Source: Holophagae bacterium (GTDB taxonomy: Bacteria > Acidobacteriota > Holophagae > Acanthopleuribacterales > Acanthopleuribacteraceae). From it: a stretch of DNA of 64,000 bases. Shown piece after piece: positions 56,701 through 57,544 of this stretch; within the stretch, counting starts at the first letter, position 1; every line of letters starts with the position of its first letter. The notes beneath the pieces are model-generated. The model saw only the letters and a list, made by a program, of their open reading frames with translations, made no database searches and was not told the origin of the DNA. Location: positions 61,265-125,264 of the forward strand of contig JAUIFE010000024.1 in NCBI GenBank assembly GCA_030429565.1, in the 5' to 3' direction. Both the position numbers and the translations under genes were made by a program.

Positions 56701-57514
56701 AGGGGAAGCCGAACCCATCACCGGTATCGAGGCCATGGCCGCCCATTACCTGCGTATTGTGCGCGCCGTGCAGCCCGAAGGTCCCTATGATTTTGGCGGG
56801 TTTTCCTTCGGTGGTGTGCTCGGCTACGAGATGACGCGCCAGTTGCAGGATGCCGGTGAATCCGTGGCAACCCTCTTCATGCTCGACACACTCAACAGCA
56901 CCCACACTCCGCCGGACGCCTACAGCCACAAACTCGCCTTGTTCCACGCCGCTAACGCCGCACTCGGGCAAACCGTGCCAACCGAGCAGCTTGCCGGCGT
57001 CATGATCCACCGCGATTCGCTCGACCCCGACCTGGATGATGACGCTTTCCTGGCCCATCTGGTTGCCACCGCACAAGCACGCGGCTTGCCAGGTGAACCT
57101 GAGGCGATTGCCGACCTTTTCCGGCGCCAAGCCCAGGTGACCATCGCCTATGACGGCAACACTTACAACGTGCCGCCGCTGCCCAAACCCGACCAAGTTA
57201 CTTGTTTCTATGTGCGCAACCAAAACGGGCGCTTTCTTGGCCCCTGGGAACCCTACTTCACCCTGGTCGGCACTGCCACTGATCCGGTCGACTACGAACA
57301 CATTTGGCGTGAGCAATTGCCGGACTTCCACCAAATGAATGTCGATGCGACTTGTCACATGACCTTGTTGGCCGAGGTTCCGGTCATCGAAACCATTCGC
57401 GACCTTTGCCGCGATCTCTACGCTTTGCCCGCGCGCCGCCACGCCGCCTTACAACGCTGCCGCGCCCTGTCCAGCGAAGCCGGCGAAACGCCTGCCGCCC
57501 TGCGTAAACCTTAA
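26705..57514 (+). CDS. Giant trans-AT PKS with internal TE and C-TE-ACP-TE terminus (10,269 residues)
   Basis: One uninterrupted frame of 30.8 kb encodes about 1.1 MDa of synthase. Order: KS0-ACP; KS-DH-KR-ACP; KS-KR-ACP; KS-KR-MT-ACP; KS-DH-DH'-KR-ACP; KS-KR-ACP-ACP-TE; KS0-ACP; C; TE-ACP-TE. It has seven KSs (two without the catalytic His), five KRs, one methyltransferase, nine ACPs, one condensation domain and three thioesterase domains. There is no AT and no ER. The N-terminal helix (MKLQDALKQIEAGM) probably docks to the preceding subunit. It performs the last five extensions and chain release. The release region is unusual: TE serines are at residues 8053, 9637 and 10034, with a condensation HHxxxD at 9211. 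The stop is followed after 30 nt by the monooxygenase gene. Domain assignments are strong; how the three TEs divide the work is unknown. Confidence 0.97.
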   Translation: MKLQDALKQIEAGMLQAERARQSQTQPSRDPERAREAVAVVGVAGYFPGCMAVADFWRALDDDVPLLQEIPASRFDWRAAYAGLGLDPAQASFWGGFIPDIRGFDAAFFNVLPAEARLLDPRLRLLLHAVYHCLEDAGYAPTALKQSATGVFIGEEGGEYAGLLMRAGLAPSGPFGLAAGMIANRISYHFDWRGPSEIVNTMCSSAAVALHRAVAALRSGEIDQAVVGAANLLLQPEPFGALALAGQLSPDNTVYSFGAGARGFLRGEGVGAVFLKTQRQAEADGDPIYALIRHSAVNYNGQGAASMAAPNLAAHAALIERCLTEADVDVRRLGLIEAQGMGNPVADIAEWGAFNRALSRVAKKQGVDLAEGAVRVGTLKPMTGHMHAASALGALLKVIHALRSGRRFRILNFEQRHPELREDGPCRLSRDNELWSATEQPRLAGIHAYGAGGNNAHLLVEEYREQRRHTATPGPVIVPLSGRTEAAARQRVADLVAWVKQRPELPLSAVAATLAGGRDAHVERIAFVSHDRDQWLQQAQALLAGESAPETYIGRAENKAGSVKGEDWSAVAAAWVDGADLPKAPAGLRLHLPTYPFEAKDYWFKAATTPVPVVPPARPSRVGEVETVLRDLLAEYLEVPAADVAMTTPFSTLGFDSLLVTNLATALGRRFSVNLEAALFFEHTTPAKLAVWLGDHLAGRTQPASAVVAQSARPGDGADAVAIIGLAGSYPQADDLDTLWANLAQGRCAIDDFTVVRPEWGDLYHPDPEQAVGLGKSYGKWGGFLENPYHFDPMFFNLSPRETEFMNPKDRLFLQSAWQALEDAGYPPTTLAGQRVGVFAGVTRAGLDPYQSSSFSAANRVSYTFDFRGPSFTVDTACSSSLVAIHEACRHLLDGDCSLALAGGVHVFVHPSHFVALAYGKLLSPDGLCKSFGADANGMVPGEGVGVVMLKPLADAVRDRDHIYGVIRGGAVNHGGKTNGFTVPNPQAHAEVIQTALQRAGVVPEDIDYVEAHGTGTALGDPIEMRGLVSAFGRTRDDGTRCRIGSIKSNIGHLEAASGISGLTKILLQMKHKALAPSLHADALNPHIDFTATPFAVQRELSPWPAHDAQTPPMACVSSFGAGGANAHLVIAAQARVSVSPRQSPALVVLSAKDDAALRRAVQRLHDFLAGDATPDLHQLAFTLQVGREAMAERLGFVVADLAELRTKLAAFLAGETLADGDLRGRVLRDRGHLARFTDDEDFARSVDAWLQKGKYAELLALWVDGLALDWTRLYDQVPGRISLPTYPFAKEEHRPPQGFGLFQAGGAADALHPLVHENHADFFAMRFRSHFDGGEFFLADHQIGGRKLLPGVAYLEMARAAVARAVGMENDELALRFRNVVWARPLVVDAPTDVVIDLDLSDDRDAVWIRFVIHGEDGAGGEQVYSQGEIGLDLELDQSAPDLAAVAANCERVDLDLDAVYAAHRAMGAAYGPSFQGVQRVRGGLGQALAEVDLPAQVAKTRDDFVLHPSVMDAALQACVGLRDGAAAAEEGVAAVPFALEQMDVLAPCRDQMQVWIRPAADFRADAKVQKLDVDLCDAAGRLCVRLRGFSARVIENQAAREPELMLSRPDWVAAEAATRGAMPRRILLVAGLDQIAADAAALSLVFTGDDVAAEYEDAAVKLLRLLQAEQGAKRGGSCLLQLAVRVDGAAAVATGLAAMLKTAAMENPKYRVQLVTFAGQRPADVAACLDRDARCADAEIGYYDGRRRVRQWRDVALTAPAQPWRDGAVYVITGGCGGLGRLMARAIAADTDAAVLLLTGRGPASPETDALLAELREQGAHAFYQAVDVADAGAVAALVRETRATHGAINGVLHCAGVVRDAFLMKKTEAELRAVFAAKVAGLANLDRALGTEGCDFVVLFSSSAAVMGNAGQADYAAANAFMDAYAALRNQRVAAGKAQGHTVAVNWPFWRDGGMRLEAGAEAAMIAETGFVPLRTDSGLRALAQAVAGDAAQMLVVEGDRRRIEAVMRAAAAEPSDAQPAKIAVPAGGDAVSFFVHLLADTLKLPPQRIDADEALENYGIDSIMAMEMTVELEKTFGSLSKTLFFEYQTIAELSDYFVAEHGAKMTALMQGESAAAEPGPAPTEAVAPEASGLRDKFAAIRHRMQAAEAAPTHGGDIAVVGLAGRYPQAPDLDTFWRNLRDGVDCITEIPADRWDWRQYYDAEGKTPGKHTGKWGGFIDDVAGFDPLFFNISPRDAQFIDPQERLFLETAWSALEDAGYTRAGLQRLRHGLLGGQVGVYAGVMFAEYQLFGAESTQNGFPISLGGSYASIANRVSYHLNLHGPSMTVDTMCSSSLTTLYLACNELRAGRIDAALAGGVNISIHPNKYLMLSTGRYISSSGHCESFGEGGDGYIPGEGVGVVLLKRLADAERDGDHIYGVIKGGAVNHGGKTNGFSVPNPKAQQDVVARALADAGVAARALSYVEAHGTGTKLGDPIEIAGLRHAFASDETAWCALGSVKSNIGHCESAAGIAGLTKVLLQLKHGKIVPSLHSARLNPHIDFAASPFVVNQTLREWTRPHHNGVEQPRLAGISAFGAGGSNAHLVVAEYVAQAVATAHLADREVALVLSAKNSERLRIQVQNLADYLVNADADLTRIAYTLQVGREAWEQRLAFTVRSLDELQTRLQDFLAGRHVGFAQGNLRHDAEAFVALKNDATTAERLEAALARGDLAVLVALWARGLTVEWSRLYDGALPQRLSLPVYPYERERFWVPQPPAGFAPMLPTAPAAPVATPSPPSDAMLLCTPTWQDEPLADAVPFDGDHELWLCGFGRAIADLLGDVLTGSDLHDLYNGGDANGPAVTDGPGARFTHQAEQAFMRLQHILQNKPKRKRLIQVLVPLVGDDAHAVALLGMLQSARRENPKLYGQVIAVAADTPARDLAALLRAERRAPQQTRVRYQGSVRQVWTWAETAGDLSPAPWRENGVYLISGGAGGLGLLFAREIAAATARCSLILTGRSALNAEKQAHVQQLGLLGAEVVYRRVDVTDTDAVAELAHAIETNWGCLNGVIHAAGITDDAFLIHKSRARFQRVLAAKVQGTCNLDQALRRFDLDFAVLCSSSAAVSGNVGQVDYAAANAFMDAYAARRRMEGATWLSVNWPLWQEGGMGRDHAARDRKNVTPLATAAGMRALRTGLAGDAAQLLVLAGEPEALRGVMFPSTPAVAPTLPAARRAPRALRKAVIGKLKQALGAVLNLSADRVEAHEPLENYGIDSITIAQLNDQLGEVFTELSKTVFFEYETLAALATHLVDDYAPEAAAWVGGDEDAALVAAPAAVVEVTAPMRVADPQSKAPCDDAIAIIGMSGRYPGADNLDQFWQNLAAGKDCIVEIPPERWSLDGFYNPDARAAVQRGQSYSKWGGFYDGFAEFDPLFFNIAPLEALHTDPQERLFLQATWEALEDAGYNKESLARQFAGQVGVFAGITKTGFDLYGPELSTPQRPLYLHTSFSSVANRVSYALNLNGPSMPIDTMCSSSLTAIHEACRYLRDGDCAMALAGGVNLYLHPSTYVGLCSGQMLAEDGRCRSFGAGGAGFVPGEGVGVVVLKPLRQALADGDAIHAVIRASAVNHGGKTNGYTVPNPNAQAALIRQTLDKAGVNARDLGYIEAHGTGTALGDPIEVTGLTQAFRQDTDAVGFCALGSAKSNLGHLEAAAGVAGLTKVVLQMKHGQIAPSLHTDALNPNIDFAKTPFVVQRRLGDWPSSSRLAGVSSFGAGGANAHVLLEAFEPAPVTAWSGAAPLVLVLSAKNEQRLRAYASRLADFLATLEAEPLRLVDLLYTLQVGREPLDLRLAAKVADRDQVLSYLRAYGAGATPAGLLVERLNDHRDLQAMAAEDEMIDCVARLVADGAVDQLMNLWVKGVAVPWHQLYGSALPRRVHLPTYPFARDRYWLPESLRADAATAVETMPATAPVAADPGAAQLTAPCWFPVTPVVTAPESKRWWVLGADAATRLDLQTVLGEAEYSETADTGCTGRPDHILWLAPEAPWSGAAQADRDQARLPVLQLFAFLKKAAAGDFGAVRLTVITRAGQAVRAQDAVNPNHAAVHGLVGAFAKEHPNLPVRLLDLPAAGGPSWDEIIGLPFDRDGNAQAFRGNEWFQQSLLPLQLNAPTQTPFRQGGVYLIVGGAGGLGRAWSQWLRRHYQARLVWLGRRPLDAAVQAELDALGETIYLQADARDESSLRRALAQLPTPFAHLNGVVHAALCRFDVRIADSDLAAFGEVLAAKIDIGVNLARVFAGADLDHLLFFSSTMALFKHGGHGGYAAGCCFKDALAAAMTREGLPAKVINWGYWALGSGQRVPDAAKKRLQQSGVVPLEAATAFPALANLVASPFTQAVLCPLARDLSGEGGSLTVYPATTPACSDALHDWADQQPAVDAILATGVFAPDGMGELLPQLLLAVFRELGLRQAGDSLPSQLDPRVPPFYDRWFRACFSLLPDASQGDIPSLATLWQRWDAAKPAWLANPDKQAAVVLVETCLRALPAILRGQTRATDVMFPNGSMRLVEGLYAGGIIADYFNDLLGDVLVKAVQARIAADPEVRLRLLEVGAGTGGTTQKLLPKLAPYAANIAEYCYTDLSKAFLFHAEEHYQQQAPYLTTAIFDVAQPLRAGGPAPNRYDFAIATNVLHATRNIRQALRNVKAALRANGLLLANEISVATLYSHLTFGLLEGWWLNEDERLRIPAAPGLYPDQWQAVLRENGWAPVLFPGTAAHGLGQQIIVAASDGVVMQIDEQASLPATQAPAAEAVVAVQAAPAFDVDDLRDRATAFFCELTATTLRIPVDQIDAREPLENYGLDSILIVQITNRLETHFIDVSSTLLFELQTIEALTAHFMMTEADALAALLGLNQTPAAAPSTPTVAPAPRTRARAVSSGEPASAGTTAPIAVIGLSGRYAQAATVDQLWANLQAGLDCIREIPEARWQIDGFYEADPERALAGGKSYSKWGSFLDDFADFDPLFFHISPREALNIDPQERLFLQTAWAAIEDAGYTKATLASRLQQKVGVFTGITRHGYELYGPDLWRAGVSVFPVTSFSSAANRVSYFLDLRGPSMAIDTMCSSSLTAIHEACESLQRGTCRAALAGGVNLFLHPNQYQGLSQAKMLSPTGRCHTFGAGADGFVPGEGVGAVFLKPLAQALVDGDHVYAVIRASSAGHDGKTNGYNVPNPVAQRQLVRDALDNAGVRADEISYMEAHGTGTSLGDPIEINALTQVFAEDAGAEHLCALGSIKTNIGHLEAAAGVAGLTKVILQLQHRRLVPSLHAQERNPKIPFEKTPFRIQETTADWAAPTRIVDGQLTTLPRLAGVSSFGAGGANAHVLVQEFEETRVRGTVPSGPFVFVLSARSLARLRAYAGRVVAFCRERGDTPFFLGDLCYTVQVGREAMEVRLATLVTSVDELVTRLQLFADGADQLDGLVQDAVTPNKKTMALFHADADLADAVAAWLRKGKFAKLLDLWVKGLDVAWDRLYDSLPDGVAEPRRISLPTYPFEPQTYWLPKLEQAAAAPVVGSPALHPLVQHNTSDLRLQRFSSLLQGDEWFLTDHVVNGEKVLPGVAYLEMAREAVWRSLPADERGADLALRSVVWMAPLRVGAGGQTVHISLREDAAQVSFEIYSDAAQPVIHCQGAVVVVAEQATVQHALGHLRAAMTVGRMDGAQIRALYGTMGMDYGPAHASVAEILLGEDQVLAELVLPEALRAGADTFGYHPSVFDGALQASLGLRVADHLRHGGEELTPRAAMPFALSALNRLAPCPARVWAWIRPGAGEAGNELERLDIDLIDGDGRVCAQLQGFTSRILAAPVAPSPVAQRFSWPLQGDEFYLVDHGGMMPGAAYFEVVRRAALTHDWNGDAVRNVVWRQPLQVREPTQVVVALDDDLGFIVGDAAGALVFAQGSLALEVGARPNALDLDALPARAGTLHDAESCRQLLQNTHGPTLMTITTFQHAARQGLARLVLPAVVRHSDLLLHPSLLNGAVLSAALLFLQTRPGAGLPMPFSLAAFDSFAPLAGEIWVSVRESEPGKAERGLYDLDLCDDSGRVLAAMRGLTLIGAPADQTARVVYAAPQRIAAAPTAVPLNAAVAAPTFVLPQAEQALSEALRARFPRAFFEVLPGAPDDAVALQADFQRVLALLQRRLAAAGKQRLPFFVVAPDRLPVTATAGYSGLFKTARIEHPRFFGKVLRLQGSDAQAWGDAILREYESGDLHIDVVLGDDGRREIVHHELVRVPDKVASLVQAGDVVWVTGGMGGIGRLLARHMAATAGVQVVLSGRSQLDAAGRARLEALQAVGAVSYIPCDLADAAAVVETVRRIRTEHGPLTGVLHAAGVIGDGMLTSKTREGVDAVLRPKYLGAAAIHAATQNQPLRFMVLFSSLAGALGNLGQADYAGANAFLHGFATWRNQQVDAGLGNGRTVSVCWPLWAEGGMRMGDDSEQRMRDSAGMEALDSAAGLHALAAAVAGPHDTLLVAKGDPQKIQTVFQPEGFLTAAALAAQTVAAPSSGDRDLAKAVHRYLTECITEMQGVAPDLIRAEAGLSEYGFDSVSFTQFANKLNRYYGLELMPTVFFEHEDLASLTDFLVTSFAPLLQAKHAPAAAEVTVAAPVQSAPPRGRRAAAPKPVPVQVAAMPSAQAVAAKGEADADAIAVVGLSCRFPGAIDADAFWQNLINDRDCIGAVPPDRWDPRLFDGDTRTQIGKTRVSQGGFIDQVDLFDPLFFGIAPREAAYLDPQFRLFLQTAWAAIEDAGYAPRSLSGSRTGVFVGVTSRDYQELLQRGERAEQLAGTMLYHYAIPNRFSYLLNLHGVSEPVDTACSSSLVALHRALESLRQGSSEAALVGGVNLILSPNTTINADGAGILSPDGRCKTFDQSADGFGRGEGVGVVYLKPLARAEADGDRIYGVIRGSAVNHGGRANSPTAPNPIAQERLIVDAWTRAGVPADSVGYIEAHGTGTVLGDPIEINGLQAAFRKLYQAQGLAVPPQPTCAVGSVKANIGHLEAAAGIAAFIKTLLAVHHGAIPGNPQLKTPNAYLKLDGSPFYLADRAQAWPTTGPRRAGVSSFGIGGANAHVVVEAYASKAATSIADGPVLVPLSAKNEARLQAAATRLLDFLTHAENPPALADTAYTLQVGRDAMAARLALVVDSHDALCDGLRDYLAGTQSAPVFVGQVKTGAQDFGLFQDDEELAATTAAWIDKGKFDRLAALWVKGFTLDWSRFYPDLRPARVSLPTYSFAPESYWAAPKPSADHAPIPAAPTSAATPAVPAPAATVAPVSAVDVAGGVREDLVELVPAWYALDAADVPEPGDDDGLLFIGDALPDGLKQRFPSARHMSASEFMETLGGQAERPSLRHIWWCFPHRPQATAATMLADQERGVSALFRVVKALLASGYGLETLSWTLVTRLAVRIDDQSDQDPTHAGVHGFAGTMAKEYPHWRVRVLDLDDETNLPLDSMLRLPFDPEGETYARRDGCWLRAALRPVVADVAAQAPYRTRGLYVVIGGAGGIGAAWSRYLIEHYAARVVWVGRRPLDAALQARIDDLGRLGPAPEYVQADASDVFALATAMRRVRRRHGAVHGVVHSALVLRDKSLAHMDEASFRGGYAAKVDVSLAMAQVFADDALDFMLFFSSMSAFLKTAGQCNYTAGCTFKDALAHFLNAHRDGAVKVMNWGYWGSVGVATDRYYQARMAKEGAGSIEPHEAWPALETLLTGSWTQMALIKRLRPVGPPSTPVPPASNTPTVGDDTLVATRLRRIVREVLLLRDEHPLDGEATFTDLGLESISAVPFVRALAQHFGQNFPETLVFDYPTINSLAAFLSAQSPLPLQPVVPVEAGAVETRLRAMVRELLLLREEHPLDGEASFTDLGLESISAVQFVRALSQSFGESFAETLVYDYPTINSLAAFLATHVSQAVASLEPAPLAAEPAPLVAEPAPLVAGDESFRDYLGRLKARYREIVPLALAGDGPILFCLAPMSGDVGVYAKLAAAAAGRFRVVGLRAKGFLTDAEPLRDMNAVGSYFSAVVRAVDPTGPYHLFGASVGGTVAYETARHLQAQGARVANLLQGESPLLENEVDARLWDSAPEQNWVMNANFLMIAQLHLDPAFRERKARGAVHWSDLVLTYDAVAATDEAGLIANLIAAMQERGVTRDAVALRQRLESMAEIHLANLGALRRYRALPLPQPKSLQALMFRTRTGHAVGQEVYNPDYLENIQRERGGFLYFLAGWQRVLPQLGTMLVDGDHHFDLLGTPATVGHMADLIAQMMGVAVHQQQQQKQRALTAAPSASSVARTPDVPMDQAVAVSDAPISAPTAIAVVGMAGRFADCDDLDQFWDRICGERAALSSVADARGWASAKDVPGGFLGDIAAFDPLFFNITPREAELMDPCERLFLQEAWRAIEDAGVDPRSLSGRSWGVYCGSGGDYTLKLFEQFGVSPHVTTATVPGRVSYTLNLTGPSLAVDVGCASSLAAVAQACDHLLLDRCETALAGGVAVHSTANLITASGELLSGEAGGRALCAEAQGMIPAEGVAVVVLKRLDRALADGDRIHGVIEAWASNNSGKTNGMAAPSVNGWKHLLAGVYAAAGIDAREIGLVEANANGAQLGDRIEVQALNETFRSAGVTPATCALGTVENHIGHAWQCSGMAHLFKVLAALKHRVIPGTLNAAAVDPVLAPADSPFYVPGRAEAWTVAAGKRRKAALSSIGATGSGIHMVVAEAPASQADQDCDDAAALIVVSGKTKAAMTRRAAALQKHVERHRVQLSLSQLSANLLLRRAHHDVRCAVAATSLDTLIAALDAVATGVPSDHAVIGQVDPNLGPAARRLAETAVKAWREAPTHDHALLLADCYVRGIDFDLADTFSAAARRPLSLPGYVFEARRCWLETLPAVEEGHSVPAAATTLDQLVAILADLTGYHADECQVDAAWSRLGLDSLMNMRLLALVNEQFAAELHLADLLEFDTPRRLAEALALNENRAVPVPVSLDAEAQMLLAEVTAVPGSLQALALPVSVAAEHVEPDANLAARLAVAGLAFYHSGQRLLVISHRAVDLAALIDPLTTAEIDTLAAYCRPGRLIAPVSWEQRRNLVHSEHLRQSAWNIQHLFACHRRQLDPALLNQAVAVTAREQAVLRTTFRDVGESWLQEVAATAELEVQVLHADSRAALQHRLAVMRTALIDVTNGPLISVFLGRVPEGDFLGFLAHHAVADAFTCSMLFARLMTCYRQLEAGASPQPVVCQPYWQYSLGQADHALYRAPASARFWRDQLADAPALRLPYRVDPNSLCADDLADGESHTLSLSQALCDAVQQFGVAHDITYTQLFTAAIGWLLSAGMGNQKPLVQFFHNQRDRADLLPTLGEFTNVLFLPLACDGVDSVLDLLRRVQRDTLNSLRYAKYDFEAMLAAASIEDIAAYHQLRGTVIIDSADIDSGTNEAGVEFGHSLTNETPQSAEASFSAPAVASLFFQLLKVDGALHLVCAYRRALFAAREMKALTNLIVQVVEAMVQQPSRALTHLAESFAAPLAEWRRRTDRFLPQATVAARTGRAFVPECQRINPVKQGRPVFWVHGGFGDAGVYIPLAEQLQRPFHGIQAVGLYDDKTPLAGVPIIADAYTDMILAVQPEGPYDLGGYSIGGVFAYEIAHRLQTRGATVRSLTLLDPLYPPAMELISTDAYDAIRFVAVALVNMAGGDWQRAEAGPTPPARDAGAEPAALVEAFSDYCLAAGVQRPRDWIKAYIEKMIRIQLGFQVADHQPAPLLGPIEHVQYFKNRGGLFFGADRTISGRDRDPLDGVDYWSPWAEHLPNVVFEEIPAAGHLSLLAEPEAVAQIGAYCRRLYAAAADPVLAPVPEADAVAGDQVADDVCAVLTDLLEPVEQSVALDASLAELGVNSLLTVQLLQALQVTFGLTLDLSSLAKCETVADLVALINDQLGIGTPALALSAAPPTFPELVRLNSGRGGRPVFWIHGGLGGVEGYQRLAEGCARPFYGIQARGRQGEAEPITGIEAMAAHYLRIVRAVQPEGPYDFGGFSFGGVLGYEMTRQLQDAGESVATLFMLDTLNSTHTPPDAYSHKLALFHAANAALGQTVPTEQLAGVMIHRDSLDPDLDDDAFLAHLVATAQARGLPGEPEAIADLFRRQAQVTIAYDGNTYNVPPLPKPDQVTCFYVRNQNGRFLGPWEPYFTLVGTATDPVDYEHIWREQLPDFHQMNVDATCHMTLLAEVPVIETIRDLCRDLYALPARRHAALQRCRALSSEAGETPAALRKP
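26810..28800 (+). other. KS0-ACP module with EAQGMGN motif (second copy)
   Basis: The KS (about 26812-28095) has NTMCSSAA with Cys at 27311-27313 and EAQGMGN with Gln replacing His at 27719-27721, then LKPMTGHMHAAS. The ACP (about 28569-28800) has LGFDSLL. Layout and motifs match the module that opens the preceding protein, which points to duplication of a whole inter-subunit junction. Confidence 0.9.
28856..33030 (+). other. Extension module KS-DH-KR-ACP
   Basis: The KS (about 28858-30105) has DTACSSS, EAHGTGT and KSNIGHLEAASG. The DH (about 30639-31495) is complete with HQIGGRKLLP, YGPSFQ and HPSVMDAALQ. The KR (about 32012-32750) has TGGCGGLG, LFSSSAA and QADYAAAN. The ACP (about 32801-33030) has YGIDSIM. 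Expected result is an alpha,beta-double bond. Confidence 0.93.
33176..36600 (+). other. Extension module KS-KR-ACP
   Basis: The KS (about 33179-34484) has DTMCSSS, EAHGTGT and KSNIGHCESAAG. The KR (about 35600-36303) has SGGAGGLG, LCSSSAA and QVDYAAAN. The ACP (about 36360-36598) has YGIDSIT. All catalytic residues are present, so a beta-hydroxyl is expected. Confidence 0.92.
36710..41345 (+). other. Extension module KS-KR-C-methyltransferase-ACP
   Basis: The KS (about 36712-37998) has DTMCSSS, EAHGTGT and KSNLGHLEAAAG. The KR (about 39171-39850) has VGGAGGLG and FFSSTMA but GGYAAGC, where Cys replaces the usual Asn after the Tyr. The methyltransferase (about 39905-40985) shows the SAM-binding LEVGAGTGGTT (near residue 4582) and NVLHATRNI, as in PKS C-methyltransferases, so the module should add an alpha-methyl branch from SAM. 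The ACP (about 41087-41320) has YGLDSIL. Confidence 0.92.
41453..46540 (+). other. Extension module KS-DH-DH'-KR-ACP (second possible cyclic-ether former)
   Basis: The KS (about 41457-42775) has DTMCSSS, EAHGTGT and KTNIGHLEAAAG. The first DH (about 43336-44190) has HVVNGEKVLP, DYGPAHA and HPSVFDGALQ and looks active. The second DH-like domain (about 44219-44945) keeps the His but has a shortened box, VDHGGMMPG, and ends HPSLLNGAVL, with Asn in place of the catalytic Asp. The KR (about 45499-46230) has TGGMGGIG and QADYAGAN. The ACP (about 46289-46540) has YGFDSVS. The order agrees with a pyran-synthase module, although loss of both DH boxes also fits an isomerase or an inactive relic. Confidence 0.83.
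46697..51545 (+). other. Extension module KS-KR-ACP-ACP-TE (internal thioesterase)
   Basis: The KS (about 46700-47990) has DTACSSS, EAHGTGT and KANIGHLEAAAG. The KR (about 49232-49922) has IGGAGGIG and FFSSMSA, and CNYTAGC with Cys for Asn. Two ACPs follow (about 49983-50204 and 50262-50480), both with LGLESIS and about 79 % identical by my hand count. A thioesterase-like alpha/beta hydrolase follows (about 50573-51540): Ser in FGASVGG (50861-50863) and His in GDHHFDLL. The position of the catalytic Asp after the next strand reads QGESPL, so Glu probably replaces Asp. The TE is internal: 5.9 kb of coding sequence follows it. Confidence 0.88.
50500..50562 (+). repeat. In-frame 21-bp tandem repeat in the ACP-TE linker
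   Basis: Three copies of a 21-bp unit encode EPAPLAA, EPAPLVA and EPAPLVA. It is a Pro/Ala flexible linker between the tandem ACPs and the internal thioesterase. Confidence 0.9.
51674..53655 (+). other. Terminal KS0-ACP module after the internal TE
   Basis: The KS (about 51677-52898) keeps a Cys in DVGCASS (52133-52135), but EAHGTGT reads EANANGA, with Asn for His at 52532-52534, and the Lys of KxNxGH is Glu (VENHIGH). It cannot be a normal elongating KS. The ACP (about 53430-53655) has LGLDSLM. It receives a chain after the TE and presents it to the condensation domain; whether that chain is the main polyketide or a second acyl group is unknown. A polyglutamine stretch (HQQQQQKQ) joins it to the TE. 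Confidence 0.88.
53690..55330 (+). other. Condensation domain near the C-terminus
   Basis: After about 90 residues without a recognisable fold, an NRPS-type condensation domain spans about 53960-55320. Its active-site box is AHHAVADAF (His-His codons 54335-54340, Asp 54350-54352), so HHxxxD is intact with Ala for the usual following Gly. Such terminal C domains in PKSs can release a chain by ester or amide formation with an external nucleophile. No A domain follows, so the nucleophile would be a free or carrier-bound amine or alcohol. That role is inference. Confidence 0.85.
55367..57450 (+). other. TE-ACP-TE terminus
   Basis: Two similar type-I thioesterase domains flank one ACP. The first (about 55369-56240) has FWVHGG, GYSIGG (Ser 55613-55615), LLDPLYP with the likely Asp, and AGHLSLLAE. 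The ACP (about 56285-56510) has LGVNSLL. The second TE (about 56549-57440) has FWIHGG, GFSFGG (Ser 56804-56806), MLDTLNS and CHMTLLAE. All triad residues seem present in both. Their shared motifs (GRPVFW-HGG, AVQPEGPYD-GG) suggest TE duplication with an ACP between. They may act in sequence, for example oligomerisation and cyclisation, or one may edit. Confidence 0.9.
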
Positions 57515-57535
57515 CCTTTCAGCCGACATCTAATG

Positions 57536-57540
57536 GGGAC
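57536..57540 (+). promoter_or_regulatory. Ribosome binding site of the monooxygenase gene
   Basis: GGGGA ends 4 nt before ATG 57545. It overlaps an alternative upstream ATG at 57533, which has no such site, so 57545 is preferred. Confidence 0.6.
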
Positions 57541-57544
57541 CACC

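Noticed and set aside
2137..57450. Embedded acyltransferase domains
   Set aside because: No GHSxG with AT context was found after any KS; GxSxG motifs occur only in the three thioesterases.
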